64,000 bases of DNA from Halococcus saccharolyticus DSM 5350 (GCF_000336915.1 NZ_AOMD01000016.1:71084-135083), one strand, 5' to 3'. Counted from the first letter of the stretch, positions 50,928-58,083 are shown. Notes: generated by a model from the sequence alone, not told the origin. A program made the numbers and translations.

Positions 50928-51722
50928 CTACTGCCGGCTGCCTGGCTGCGGGTCGACGTGTGGTTTCGCCATGAGCGCGTCGCGCGGCTGGTCGTCAAGC
51001 CAGTCGAGCAGCTGAACGAGCTGGTCGGCCGCGGCCTCGAACAACTGCTTGCCCTTTGCCGCCGTCGCGTCGGTCTGATCGCCGAGCACGCCATTCTGGG
51101 TGTTGTCGATCGAGTCGTAGAACGTCCGTGCGCCGAACTTCCGCGGGTCGGCCTCGGCGAGGTCGGCGATCCCGCCATCCCGGGCGTCGTCGAGCTTCCC
51201 GTCCCGAACGAGGTCAGGAGCGATATGCTGGATCATCGCGGTCTCCTTCGGCCCTCCATGCGGGCCGTTCTGGGCGAACAGGTCGTCGACGAGTTCGGGG
51301 ATCGAGTCGTTCCACATCCACTCGATCGCGTAGGCGGTGCCGTCGTCGCGGAGTCGCCGGCCGACCTCGCGGAGGTGGACGGTGTTGCCGCCGTGGGCGT
51401 TGACGAACACGATCCGGTCGACGCCGTGGTACGAGAGGTTGCGTGCGAGGCTCTCGACGTACTCCCGGAAGGCGGGTGCGTCGACCCACATCGTGCCGTG
51501 GAACTGTCGGTGATGGGGGCTCACGCCGACGTTCACCGTGGGCGTACAGAGCACGTCAGCCCGATCGGTCGCCTCGCGCGCGAGGTGCTCGGCGATCAGG
51601 TGGTCGGTAGCGAGCGGAAGATGCGGACCGTGCTGTTCGGTCGAGCCGAGCGGGACGACCGCAAGCGACTCGCTTGCGACGTGCTCACCGAGTTCCGGCC
51701 ACGTCCGATCCGCGAGGTACAT
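50928..51722 (-). CDS. creatininase-family amidohydrolase
   Basis: A 264-residue protein of the creatininase family. Metal-binding motifs: P-L-G-S-T-E-Q-H-G-P-H-L-P (Glu and His) near residue 25, a metal-ligand Asp in L-A-T-D-H, S-P-H-H near 70, and N-A-H-G-G-N near 108, with a conserved Glu further on in P-K-E-T-A. In archaea this family includes ArfB, the formamide hydrolase of riboflavin and F420 synthesis, and also creatinine amidohydrolases. Since riboflavin synthase lies 8 kb away, ArfB is an attractive guess, but no sequence detail proves it. A TATA-like CGTTATGC is about 28 bases before the ATG. Confidence 0.85.
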   Translation of the reverse strand: MYLADRTWPELGEHVASESLAVVPLGSTEQHGPHLPLATDHLIAEHLAREATDRADVLCTPTVNVGVSPHHRQFHGTMWVDAPAFREYVESLARNLSYHGVDRIVFVNAHGGNTVHLREVGRRLRDDGTAYAIEWMWNDSIPELVDDLFAQNGPHGGPKETAMIQHIAPDLVRDGKLDDARDGGIADLAEADPRKFGARTFYDSIDNTQNGVLGDQTDATAAKGKQLFEAAADQLVQLLDWLDDQPRDALMAKPHVDPQPGSRQ

Positions 51723-51824
51723 ACCGGCGTGTCGAGCGGACCCCGCATAACGGTGTCCACTTCGGCTCTCGTGGCCGTGGCTCCGGATGGGAACGTTTCA
51801 ATCCCCGTGTGCCGTACCCCAGCT

Positions 51825-52931
51825 ATGGACCCGCTCGATCTTCGAGAGACGATCCCGGCGCTCGACGAGATCACGTATCTCAACACGGGTGCCGCGAGCC
51901 CCGCTCCGCGCCCCGTCGTCGAGGCCGTCACCGACTGCGTCGAACGCCAGCAGTACGTCGCACCCGCCGCCGAGGGGATGTATCCGGCGCTCTTTGCGGC
52001 ATTCGACGATGCACGGGAATCCGTCGCCGACTTCCTCGGAGCCGACCCGGACGAGATCGCGCTGACCCAGAGCACCGCCGACGGGATCAACCGCGTCGCG
52101 ACCGCGCTGCCGTGGCAGGCGGGCGACGTGGTGGTTCGGACCGACTGCGAGCACCCGGCCGGCATCCTGCCGTGGAAACGCCTCGCCGACCGCCACGGCG
52201 TCGAGACGCGGGTGGTCGAGACCACACGCGGCCGACTCGATCGCAACGACCTCGCAACCGCACTCGACGGCGCGGACCTGCTCTGTCTCAGTTCGATCAC
52301 GTGGAACTACGGGACGCGACTCCCGATCGCGGAGGCGGTCACGATGGCCCACGATGCGGGGGCGCGTGTGCTGGTCGACGCGGTCCAGTCGCCCGGTCAG
52401 GTCGCGGTCGACATCGATGAATGGGGGGCTGATTTCGTCGTCGGGGCCGGCCACAAGTGGCTGCTCGGACCGTGGGGTGCGGGCTTCCTGTACGTCGCCG
52501 CCGACGCCACCGCGGCGCTCGAACCACAGCGGGTCGGCTACCGGAGCGTTGCGGACCCGAACGATCCGGCCGCCGGCTTTGCCGCTGGCGCTCGCCGACT
52601 CGAAGTCGGCACCGCCTCGCCCGCCCCACACGCTGGCCTCGCGGCAGCCATCGAGTGTCTCGATTCGGTCGGCTTCGGCACGATCGAGAATCGGATCGAG
52701 AACCTCACCGACCGACTCAAGGACGGTCTCGACGACGATTCACTCCTGAGTCCACGGAGCTACGAATCGGGGCTCGTGACTGTCGATGTCGATGATCCCG
52801 AAACCACTGTCGAGCGACTCGCCGAGCACGATATCCGGGTTCGGTCGCTCCCGTCGCCCGACGCGATCCGGATCTCGGTTCATGTGTTCAACACGACCGA
52901 CGACATCGACCGGGTGCTCTCACACCTCTGA
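51825..52931 (+). CDS. class V aminotransferase (cysteine-desulfurase-like)
   Basis: A 368-residue PLP enzyme of aminotransferase class V. Seen: L-N-T-G-A-A-S-P near residue 20, Q-S-T-A-D-G-I-N near 83 (cofactor binding), V-D-A-V-Q-S-P-G-Q near 183 (the PLP-interacting Asp), and the Schiff-base Lys in G-A-G-H-K-W-L-L near 210. The family includes cysteine desulfurases, isopenicillin-N epimerases and other C-S or C-N lyases. The Cys-bearing loop of group I/II desulfurases is not evident, so sulfur mobilisation is not shown. The ATG at 51825 is divergent from the creatininase-family gene with 102 bases between. Confidence 0.85.
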   Translation: MDPLDLRETIPALDEITYLNTGAASPAPRPVVEAVTDCVERQQYVAPAAEGMYPALFAAFDDARESVADFLGADPDEIALTQSTADGINRVATALPWQAGDVVVRTDCEHPAGILPWKRLADRHGVETRVVETTRGRLDRNDLATALDGADLLCLSSITWNYGTRLPIAEAVTMAHDAGARVLVDAVQSPGQVAVDIDEWGADFVVGAGHKWLLGPWGAGFLYVAADATAALEPQRVGYRSVADPNDPAAGFAAGARRLEVGTASPAPHAGLAAAIECLDSVGFGTIENRIENLTDRLKDGLDDDSLLSPRSYESGLVTVDVDDPETTVERLAEHDIRVRSLPSPDAIRISVHVFNTTDDIDRVLSHL

Positions 52932-53018
52932 CTGGCCTCGATCGGGGGTGTCATAACAGCCGGGCTGTCGTACGAGTATTACGGTAGTGCTAAACGTCTC
53001 CGCTGGTACGAGTCGCCC

Positions 53019-53138
53019 ATGGATCTCCCGTCGCCGACGTCGGTCGATGGAATGTATCAGTACATGATCGGTTTGCTGCTGGTGCTCGTCGTGGTTTTCG
53101 GGCTGTTCTTCGGAGCAGCGTATCTGGGACTTCTGTAA
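53019..53138 (+). CDS. 39-residue single-span membrane microprotein
   Basis: The sequence encodes 39 residues, M-D-L-P-S-P-T-S-V-D-G-M-Y-Q-Y then one long hydrophobic helix (M-I-G-L-L-L-V-L-V-V-V-F-G-L-F-F-G-A-A-Y) and a TAA stop at 53136. A TATA-like TGCTAAACG lies about 28 bases before the ATG. Very short single-span proteins of this type are frequent in haloarchaea, but many similar frames are chance, so confidence is moderate. Confidence 0.55.
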   Translation: MDLPSPTSVDGMYQYMIGLLLVLVVVFGLFFGAAYLGLL

Positions 53139-53283
53139 TCCAGAGCGGTTCTGACGTCGGATTTGTCGGTACTGGGTTGTAACCACTCAGTCCAATCCAC
53201 GTTTCGACGTGTGACAATACGGGAATCGTGAAACCACCGTTCTCTAATCCACGAAACCGGACGGTCCCGCGCTGTTCACGAGA

Positions 53284-53397
53284 ACGCCGGGACGGGGATC
53301 TGAACTCGTCGAGACGTGCTCGCTACGCTGCGCGCGACTCGTCTACTCAAATCCCCCGTTTCCGGGCTTCAGCCGCTCACTTCGTTCGCGTCAGAAA
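53284..53397 (-). repeat. tRNA-Ser-end duplicate with G.A hairpin
   Basis: The 3' end of tRNA-Ser and its flank (from 53396 upward, reading AACGCCGGGACGGGGAT on the plus strand) recur at 53284-53305 with one mismatch. On the minus strand 53374-53390 folds as a 7-pair stem (CGCGAAC / GTGAGCG) with a tandem G.A pair and a GAA loop, six bases from the true tRNA end. Confidence 0.6.
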
Positions 53398-53478
53398 CGC
53401 CGGGACGGGGATTTGAACCCCGGATCCCAAAGGGAACACGCTTTCCAGGCGTGCGCCTTACCACTCGGCCATCCCGGC
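53398..53478 (-). tRNA. tRNA-Ser (anticodon GGA)
   Basis: A class II tRNA of 81 bases with a long variable arm (GTTCCCTTTGGGATC). The acceptor GCCGGGA pairs with TCCCGGC plus discriminator G, the anticodon stem CACGC/GCGTG encloses the loop CTGGAAA (anticodon GGA), and the T-arm is CGGGG-TTCAAAT-CCCCG. CCA is not encoded. A duplicate of its 3' end lies 113 bases further downstream. Confidence 0.94.
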
Positions 53479-53504
53479 TCGAATGATTCTACCGGAGTCG
53501 GCGG

Positions 53505-53714
53505 TTAAGACCTTTCGCTCCGCGCCAGCCATCCTTCCAGCGCGTAGCTCGATACACCCCCACAGACGCCGACGACCACGGCGACCACCAGCTTCGCGAG
53601 AATGCCGATCGCCGGCTCCGACGCGACGAGGAGTGTGTAGCCCTGCACGAGCACGAGAAAGACGAGCGCGGCGATCGCGCCCCACAGCAGGCTCGCCTTG
53701 ATCCGCGGGTGCAC
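53505..53714 (-). CDS. 69-residue two-span membrane protein
   Basis: A 69-residue protein with two hydrophobic helices (L-L-W-G-A-I-A-A-L-V-F-L-V-L-V-Q and A-K-L-V-V-A-V-V-V-G-V-C-G-G-V) and a charged C-terminus (L-A-R-S-E-R-S). It is a haloarchaeal-type small membrane protein, function unknown. It lies 26 bases upstream of the tRNA-Ser gene on the same strand, so both could be on one primary transcript. Confidence 0.65.
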   Translation of the reverse strand: MHPRIKASLLWGAIAALVFLVLVQGYTLLVASEPAIGILAKLVVAVVVGVCGGVSSYALEGWLARSERS

Positions 53715-53836
53715 TACGCTGCCCTCACGACAGCTACCGCGGCTTTACTCGGCTGGGCGATCCGTTTCATACCCGAGCTCCGGTGTGAACGCCTAAATTT
53801 CCCCGCATCAAGCCAGAGATCACCACTTCAACGACC

Positions 53837-55048
53837 TCACACGAGCACGTCGACATCGTAGCCGCTGGCTTCGAGTTCGTCGAGGAGGGCCGCGACGTGG
53901 TCTTCGCCCCGAGTTTCGAGGTCGATCTCGACCTCGGTCGCGGTCATTCCGGTGTCCCGTGATGTCCGGTCGTGCTGGATAGCGTAGATGTTCGCACGCT
54001 CTGCCGAGATGATCCCGATAAGCTGTTCGAGCGATCCGGGCTGGTCGGCCAGCGTGGTCCGGAGTCGGAGGTAGCGTCCGGTTTCGACGAGGCCGCGCAT
54101 CACCACCGTCCGGAGCATGTTGAGATCGATGTTGCCACCACACAGTGCCGGCACGATCACTTCGTCGTCACCGTATTCGAACGCCTCGGCGAGGATCGCC
54201 GCCATCGGGACCGCGCCAGCGCCCTCCACCAGCGTCTTCGATCGTTCGAGCAACGTCGTGATCGCAACCGCGATCTCGGGGTCCGAAACCGTCACCACTT
54301 CGTCGACGCGTTTCTCGATCACCTCGAAGGTTCGATCGCCGACCTTGCGGGTTGCAATCCCGTCGGCGATGGTGTCGACGCCGTCGAGCTTCTGGATGTT
54401 CCCCTGCTGGAGCGATTGTGCCGCGCTCGGTGCGCCCTCGGCTTCGACGCCGATCACCCGGGTATCGGGCGATTTCGCTTTGACAGCGGTGGCGATCCCT
54501 GCAATGAGTCCGCCGCCGCCGATCGGAACCACGACGGTGTCGACATCGGGGCAGTCCTCGACGATCTCGAGGCCGATGGTTCCCTGTCCAGCCATCACGG
54601 TCGGATCGTCGAACGCGTGGACGTAGGTCCGACCGTCGTCAGCTTCGATCTCGTGGGCGCGGGCTTGGGCCGCGTCGTAGTCCTCGCCGTGGAGGACGAC
54701 TTCCGCTCCGTAGCTCCGGGTGGCTTTGACCTTCGCGATCGGGGCGTGTTCGGGCATTACGACGACGCTGTCCACGTCCGCACGGGTGGCCGCGAGCGCG
54801 ACGCCCTGGGCGTGATTGCCAGCACTCGCGGTGACGACGCCCGCCGCCTGCTCGTCGGCGGAGAGCGTTGCGATCCGATTGGTCGCACCCCGGAGCTTGA
54901 ACGAGCCGGTGCGCTGGAACACCTCGAGCTTGGGGTGGACCGCTGCGCCGGTCATCGAGGAAAACGAGTGGGAGTATTCGAGCGGTGTGTGGCGAGCGAC
55001 GCTTTCGACGCGCTCGCGGGCGTCGAGCACGTCGGCGAGTTCGATCAT
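53837..55048 (-). CDS. ilvA: threonine ammonia-lyase
   Basis: A 403-residue fold-type II PLP enzyme. The PLP Lys is K51 in R-T-G-S-F-K-L-R-G-A, the phosphate-binding loop is P-I-G-G-G-G-L near residue 170, and the S-A-G-N-H-A-Q-G segment is near 77. The C-terminal 75 residues are an ACT domain (L-R-T-T-L-A-D-Q-P-G-S-L then I-Y-A-I-Q-H-D-R), expected to sense branched-chain amino acids. It makes 2-oxobutyrate for isoleucine or degrades threonine; the single ACT domain is closer to the catabolic or short biosynthetic type. The ATG at 55048 is 27 bases after a TATA box GTTATACC. Confidence 0.93.
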   Translation of the reverse strand: MIELADVLDARERVESVARHTPLEYSHSFSSMTGAAVHPKLEVFQRTGSFKLRGATNRIATLSADEQAAGVVTASAGNHAQGVALAATRADVDSVVVMPEHAPIAKVKATRSYGAEVVLHGEDYDAAQARAHEIEADDGRTYVHAFDDPTVMAGQGTIGLEIVEDCPDVDTVVVPIGGGGLIAGIATAVKAKSPDTRVIGVEAEGAPSAAQSLQQGNIQKLDGVDTIADGIATRKVGDRTFEVIEKRVDEVVTVSDPEIAVAITTLLERSKTLVEGAGAVPMAAILAEAFEYGDDEVIVPALCGGNIDLNMLRTVVMRGLVETGRYLRLRTTLADQPGSLEQLIGIISAERANIYAIQHDRTSRDTGMTATEVEIDLETRGEDHVAALLDELEASGYDVDVLV

Positions 55049-55204
55049 GTGCCGTCTGCGTCGCTCCGCGGTATAACGGTTGCCGAAAACGGCGGTGGAG
55101 AGAACCGCCAAGCGTGTGACCCACCGGTGATCGAGCCCGGCTCGTCTTGAACCTCTGCCATGCAGGGTGAAAGTGAAAAGTACTTGGAGACCGCCACGAA
55201 CTAG

Positions 55205-55639
55205 TCATTCCCGGCGGACACATACCTCATTCTCGCGGACGTACCGCTCGACGCGATCGCGAAACGAACCCGGGCCTGGCCACGAAACGCCCGCCACGCC
55301 GAGTGCGTCCGGATCGCCGACGTACACCGCGATCTTCTCGCTGTCGATTACTGTGTCACCCCGAGCAGCAGTGTCGTCGCGGTCGATCGTAGCGTCGGTG
55401 AATGGCACCGAAACCCGGGCGTACAGCCCACGTCCGACTCCTTCGTACTCGTCGAGTACGTCGATCTCGGGCGTTCGGAGGATTCGTCCTCGCGTTCTGC
55501 CCTCGGGTGCGAGCGTCGGGTAGGTCCCGTCGACACGGTGGAGTCCGTCGAGAACGGCGTCGCCGCGGTAGTCGAACGTATCGAGGAGCGCCGCCGTACG
55601 GTCGGGATCGGTCAGTGTTCCGTAGACGAAGACCTCCAT
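55205..55639 (-). CDS. gamma-glutamylcyclotransferase-fold (AIG2-like) protein
   Basis: A 144-residue protein. It starts V-F-V-Y-G-T-L-T-D with the family's Y-G-T-L motif at residues 5-9 and has the conserved Glu in L-D-E-Y-E-G-V near 75, the residues used by gamma-glutamylcyclotransferase and related enzymes. A substrate is not evident: haloarchaea use gamma-glutamylcysteine, which makes a role in its turnover conceivable but unproven. It reads away from repeat copy F and toward the ilvA promoter. Confidence 0.8.
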   Translation of the reverse strand: MEVFVYGTLTDPDRTAALLDTFDYRGDAVLDGLHRVDGTYPTLAPEGRTRGRILRTPEIDVLDEYEGVGRGLYARVSVPFTDATIDRDDTAARGDTVIDSEKIAVYVGDPDALGVAGVSWPGPGSFRDRVERYVRENEVCVRRE

Positions 55640-55726
55640 GCCGGATCGACGCCACGTGGACGTATTCCGTTTCCGGCAAGGCGATTGGCCAACACGGACT
55701 GTGAGGATGTTTGACGAGCGGTGCGG

Positions 55727-55975
55727 ATGAGGCGTCGCCGCGCGGCCAGCGGCGGTGCGGTTGCGGGGCGGACGCGGCCCTGGTGGATCGAGGGCGAGGA
55801 CGCGATCAGCGGGAGCGTCCGAGGGCTCGGGCGGTGCTGTGCGGTTGCGGAGAGAGCTAGCGATCGCACCGCGAGCGAACGAAGTGAGCGAGCGGGTGTT
55901 TTTAGTCCAGGTTTTTGGACGGGGTTCGAGGCGAGCGAAGCGAGCCGAGGACCCCGTCGAAAAAAGTGGGTGTTT
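55727..55975 (-). repeat. dispersed hairpin repeat, copy F
   Basis: Copy F starts at the base after the citrate synthase stop, with a T6 tract (55960-55965). H1 at 55918-55958 is the longest stem of the family: 19 pairs with two tandem G.A motifs and a GAA loop at 55937-55939. H2 is at 55869-55895 (12 pairs, two tandem G.A motifs, GAA loop). G.A faces are on the plus strand. Between H1 and H2 it shares the CCTGGACTAAAAACACCCGC segment (minus strand) with copy E. The H3 position has an ordinary GGACGC/GCGTCC inverted repeat instead. Confidence 0.75.
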
Positions 55976-57127
55976 CTAGCGCTCGTCGACTGGCACGAAC
56001 GACTCGTCTTCCGGGCCGGTGTAGCGGGCACGCGGACGGATCAGTCGATTGTTCTCTTGATATTCGAGGATGTGGCCGAGCCAGCCGCTGACACGGCTCA
56101 TCGCGAAGATCGGGGTGTACATATCCATCGGGATCCCGAGCTGGTGGTAGACCGATCCCGAGTAGAAGTCGACGTTGGGTGCGATCCCCTTCTCGATGAG
56201 ACCCTCCTCGCGGAGGTGGTTCTCGATCGCGGTGGTGGCGTCGTACCACTTGGTATCGTCGGCGGACTCGCCGAGTTCTTCCAATCGGCTCTGGAGGATG
56301 TCCGCCCGTGGATCCTTGACGTTGTACACGCGGTGGCCCCAGCCGGGCACCCGCCAGTCCTCGCGGTTTTCGCGTGCGTCGGCAACGAAATCGACCGGGT
56401 CAGCGCCCGCCTCGTCGATCTCGTAGAGCATCTCCATGACGTCCTGATTCGCGCCGCCGTGGAGTGGCCCCGACAGCGCGCCCACGCCCCCCGTCAGGGC
56501 GCTGTAGGCGTCGGCGAACGTGCTCGCGATCACCATCGTGGTGAACGTCGAGGCGTTCAGCCCGTGGTCGGCGTGGAGCACGAGCGCCTGGTCGAACGTC
56601 TCGGCTGCGACCTCGTCGGGCTCCTCGCCGGTGAGCATGTAGAGGAAGTTCGCGGCGTAGCCCAGATCGGGGTGCGGTTCGACCGGCTTCTCGCCGTTGC
56701 GCAGGCGGTCGAACGCCGCGAGCACCGTCGGGACCTTCGCGGCGACGCGTCGTCCCTTCCGGAGGGTGGCCTCGCGGTCGCGTGGGTTCGCCGCCGAGTC
56801 GGGATCGCCGGCAGAGAACATCGAGACCGCGGTGCGGAGCGCGGCCATCGGCCGTTCGTCGCCCGCGAGTTCATCGAGCGTTGCGAGGATACGGTCGTCG
56901 ACCGCCCGCTCGTTCGCGAGAGCGTCCTCGAACGCATCGAGCTCGTCGCGGTCGGGGAGGTGGCCGTGCCAGAGGAGATAACACACCTCTTCGTAACTCG
57001 CCTCGCGGGCGAGGTCCTCGATAGCGTAGCCCCGGTATACCAGTCGCCCCGCGTCGCCGTCGATGTTGCTGAGCGAGGATTCGGCCACCAGCACACCTTC
57101 GAGACCACGTTTGAGCTCGTCGGACAT
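55976..57127 (-). CDS. citZ: citrate synthase
   Basis: A 383-residue citrate synthase of the short (type I/archaeal) form. Active-site motifs: H in S-G-P-L-H-G-G-A-N near residue 225, H in W-G-H-R-V-Y-N-V-K-D-P-R-A near 260, and D in A-N-V-D-F-Y-S-G near 313; Arg in P-R-A and in V-S-G follow as expected. It condenses oxaloacetate and acetyl-CoA in the citric acid cycle. The N-terminus (M-S-D-E-L-K-R-G-L-E-G-V-L-V-A-E-S) is typical. The gene is monocistronic, and repeat copy F lies at its 3' end. Confidence 0.95.
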   Translation of the reverse strand: MSDELKRGLEGVLVAESSLSNIDGDAGRLVYRGYAIEDLAREASYEEVCYLLWHGHLPDRDELDAFEDALANERAVDDRILATLDELAGDERPMAALRTAVSMFSAGDPDSAANPRDREATLRKGRRVAAKVPTVLAAFDRLRNGEKPVEPHPDLGYAANFLYMLTGEEPDEVAAETFDQALVLHADHGLNASTFTTMVIASTFADAYSALTGGVGALSGPLHGGANQDVMEMLYEIDEAGADPVDFVADARENREDWRVPGWGHRVYNVKDPRADILQSRLEELGESADDTKWYDATTAIENHLREEGLIEKGIAPNVDFYSGSVYHQLGIPMDMYTPIFAMSRVSGWLGHILEYQENNRLIRPRARYTGPEDESFVPVDER

Positions 57128-57192
57128 CGCCTCAGCTTACCCAACCTGCCAGTAAAAGCATTATCGTTGCGTCCCCGTAGCGCGATCCGCAC

Positions 57193-57594
57193 TCACTGGT
57201 ACGTTTCGAGCGTGACGCCGGGAATCGTCCCGAAATGTGAATCGCCAGCGAGAACGGGTTCGTCGCGTTCGATGGCGGTTGCGGCGATTGCGGCATCGGC
57301 TTTCCCGATACCGGGACCGTCGTCGTCATCCGCGAGGCGCTCGCCGAGGAGTCGCCCGGCACGCCGAGCAATGCGCGGGCTCATCTCCACCAGTGGGTAC
57401 GAATCCAACACCGTCTCGACGGTTCGACGTTCTCCGGGGGAGTTCGCTACCTTTCCGACGCCGATGCAGAGTTCCAGCACGGTCATCGCGGGCATGACGA
57501 GTGGGACACCCTCGGCTTCGAGTTCGCGCTCCATCGAGACGGCCGCCTCCACGTCGTCGATGACATCCAGGACGAAGCTCGTATCGACGATCAT
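57193..57594 (-). CDS. vapC: VapC-type PIN-domain toxin
   Basis: A 133-residue PIN-domain protein. The acidic residues that bind Mg are seen in I-V-D-T-S-F-V-L-D (D3), V-L-E-L-C-I-G (Glu near residue 41) and G-K-A-D-A-A-I-A-A-T (Asp near 100), with a last Asp in L-A-G-D-S-H-F. This is the VapC ribonuclease toxin fold. Its start overlaps the stop of the antitoxin gene in the order ATGA, the standard toxin-antitoxin arrangement. Confidence 0.85.
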   Translation of the reverse strand: MIVDTSFVLDVIDDVEAAVSMERELEAEGVPLVMPAMTVLELCIGVGKVANSPGERRTVETVLDSYPLVEMSPRIARRAGRLLGERLADDDDGPGIGKADAAIAATAIERDEPVLAGDSHFGTIPGVTLETYQ

Positions 57595-57821
57595 TCGAAT
57601 CGGTCGGCGACCTCGCGGACCGCCTTGCGGTCTCGGTCGTCGGCAGCGTCGATGGCCTCGCGCATCGCGGCCACCTCGCTCCCCTCGAACACGTCACGGA
57701 GGTCACGCAACGACCGGCCACCGATGAGTCGCTCGACAGCTTCGCTGAACGACTCGTCGTCGCGTTTGTTCGACCGGATGCGCTCGTACACGTGGTCCTG
57801 GAGTCGGATCTGTTGTGACAT
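57591..57821 (-). CDS. vapB: VapB-type antitoxin
   Basis: A 76-residue antitoxin. The N-terminal part Q-I-R-L-Q-D-H-V-Y-E-R-I-R-S-N-K-R-D-D-E resembles the haloarchaeal antitoxin family with a ribbon-helix-helix-like start, and S-F-S-E-A-V-E-R-L-I-G follows. The C-terminal half is an acidic helix (A-M-R-E-A-I-D-A-A-D-D-R-D-R) likely to wrap the toxin. The ATG at 57821 was chosen because the frame to 57914 lacks any conserved residues before it. It is the first gene of the pair. Confidence 0.8.
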   Translation of the reverse strand: MSQQIRLQDHVYERIRSNKRDDESFSEAVERLIGGRSLRDLRDVFEGSEVAAMREAIDAADDRDRKAVREVADRFE

Positions 57822-57925
57822 CCTTGTTGACAGCGTTGACGCTCGACGGTAATCAGCATTCGGACGGGCCTCGAGGTTTCCGTCGTAGCTGCCTTCACCG
57901 GTAAGGACGGTCAATCAGGCGAACC

Positions 57926-58008
57926 GAATGGACTCGTCGGGACCGAGCGAACGCTGCGCGTTCGCGAGGGTCGACGAGGGAACGACTGAGCGAACGTAGT
58001 GAGCGAAG
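57926..58008 (+). repeat. tRNA-Ala-end duplicate with two hairpins
   Basis: GAATGGACTCGTCGGGA occurs at 57926-57942 and again at 58009-58025, where it is the reverse complement of the tRNA-Ala 3' end. The 66 bases between hold two hairpins: 57947-57965 (8-bp perfect arms, loop GCA on the minus strand) and 57986-58008 (10-pair stem with two tandem G.A motifs, loop GTA on the plus strand), the second ending at the base before the duplicate. Confidence 0.65.
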
Positions 58009-58011
58009 GAA

Positions 58012-58083
58012 TGGACTCGTCGGGATTTGAACCCGAGGCCTTCCCCGTGCCAGGGGGATGATCTACCACTGATCTACGAGCCC
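58012..58083 (-). tRNA. tRNA-Ala (anticodon GGC)
   Basis: A 72-base cloverleaf: acceptor GGGCTCG with CGAGTCC (one G.U pair) plus discriminator A, D-arm AGATCAGTGGTAGATCA, anticodon stem TCCCC/GGGGA enclosing the loop CTGGCAC (anticodon GGC), and T-arm TCGGG-TTCAAAT-CCCGA. CCA is not encoded. The 17-base duplicate of its 3' end lies 83 bases away. Confidence 0.94.
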
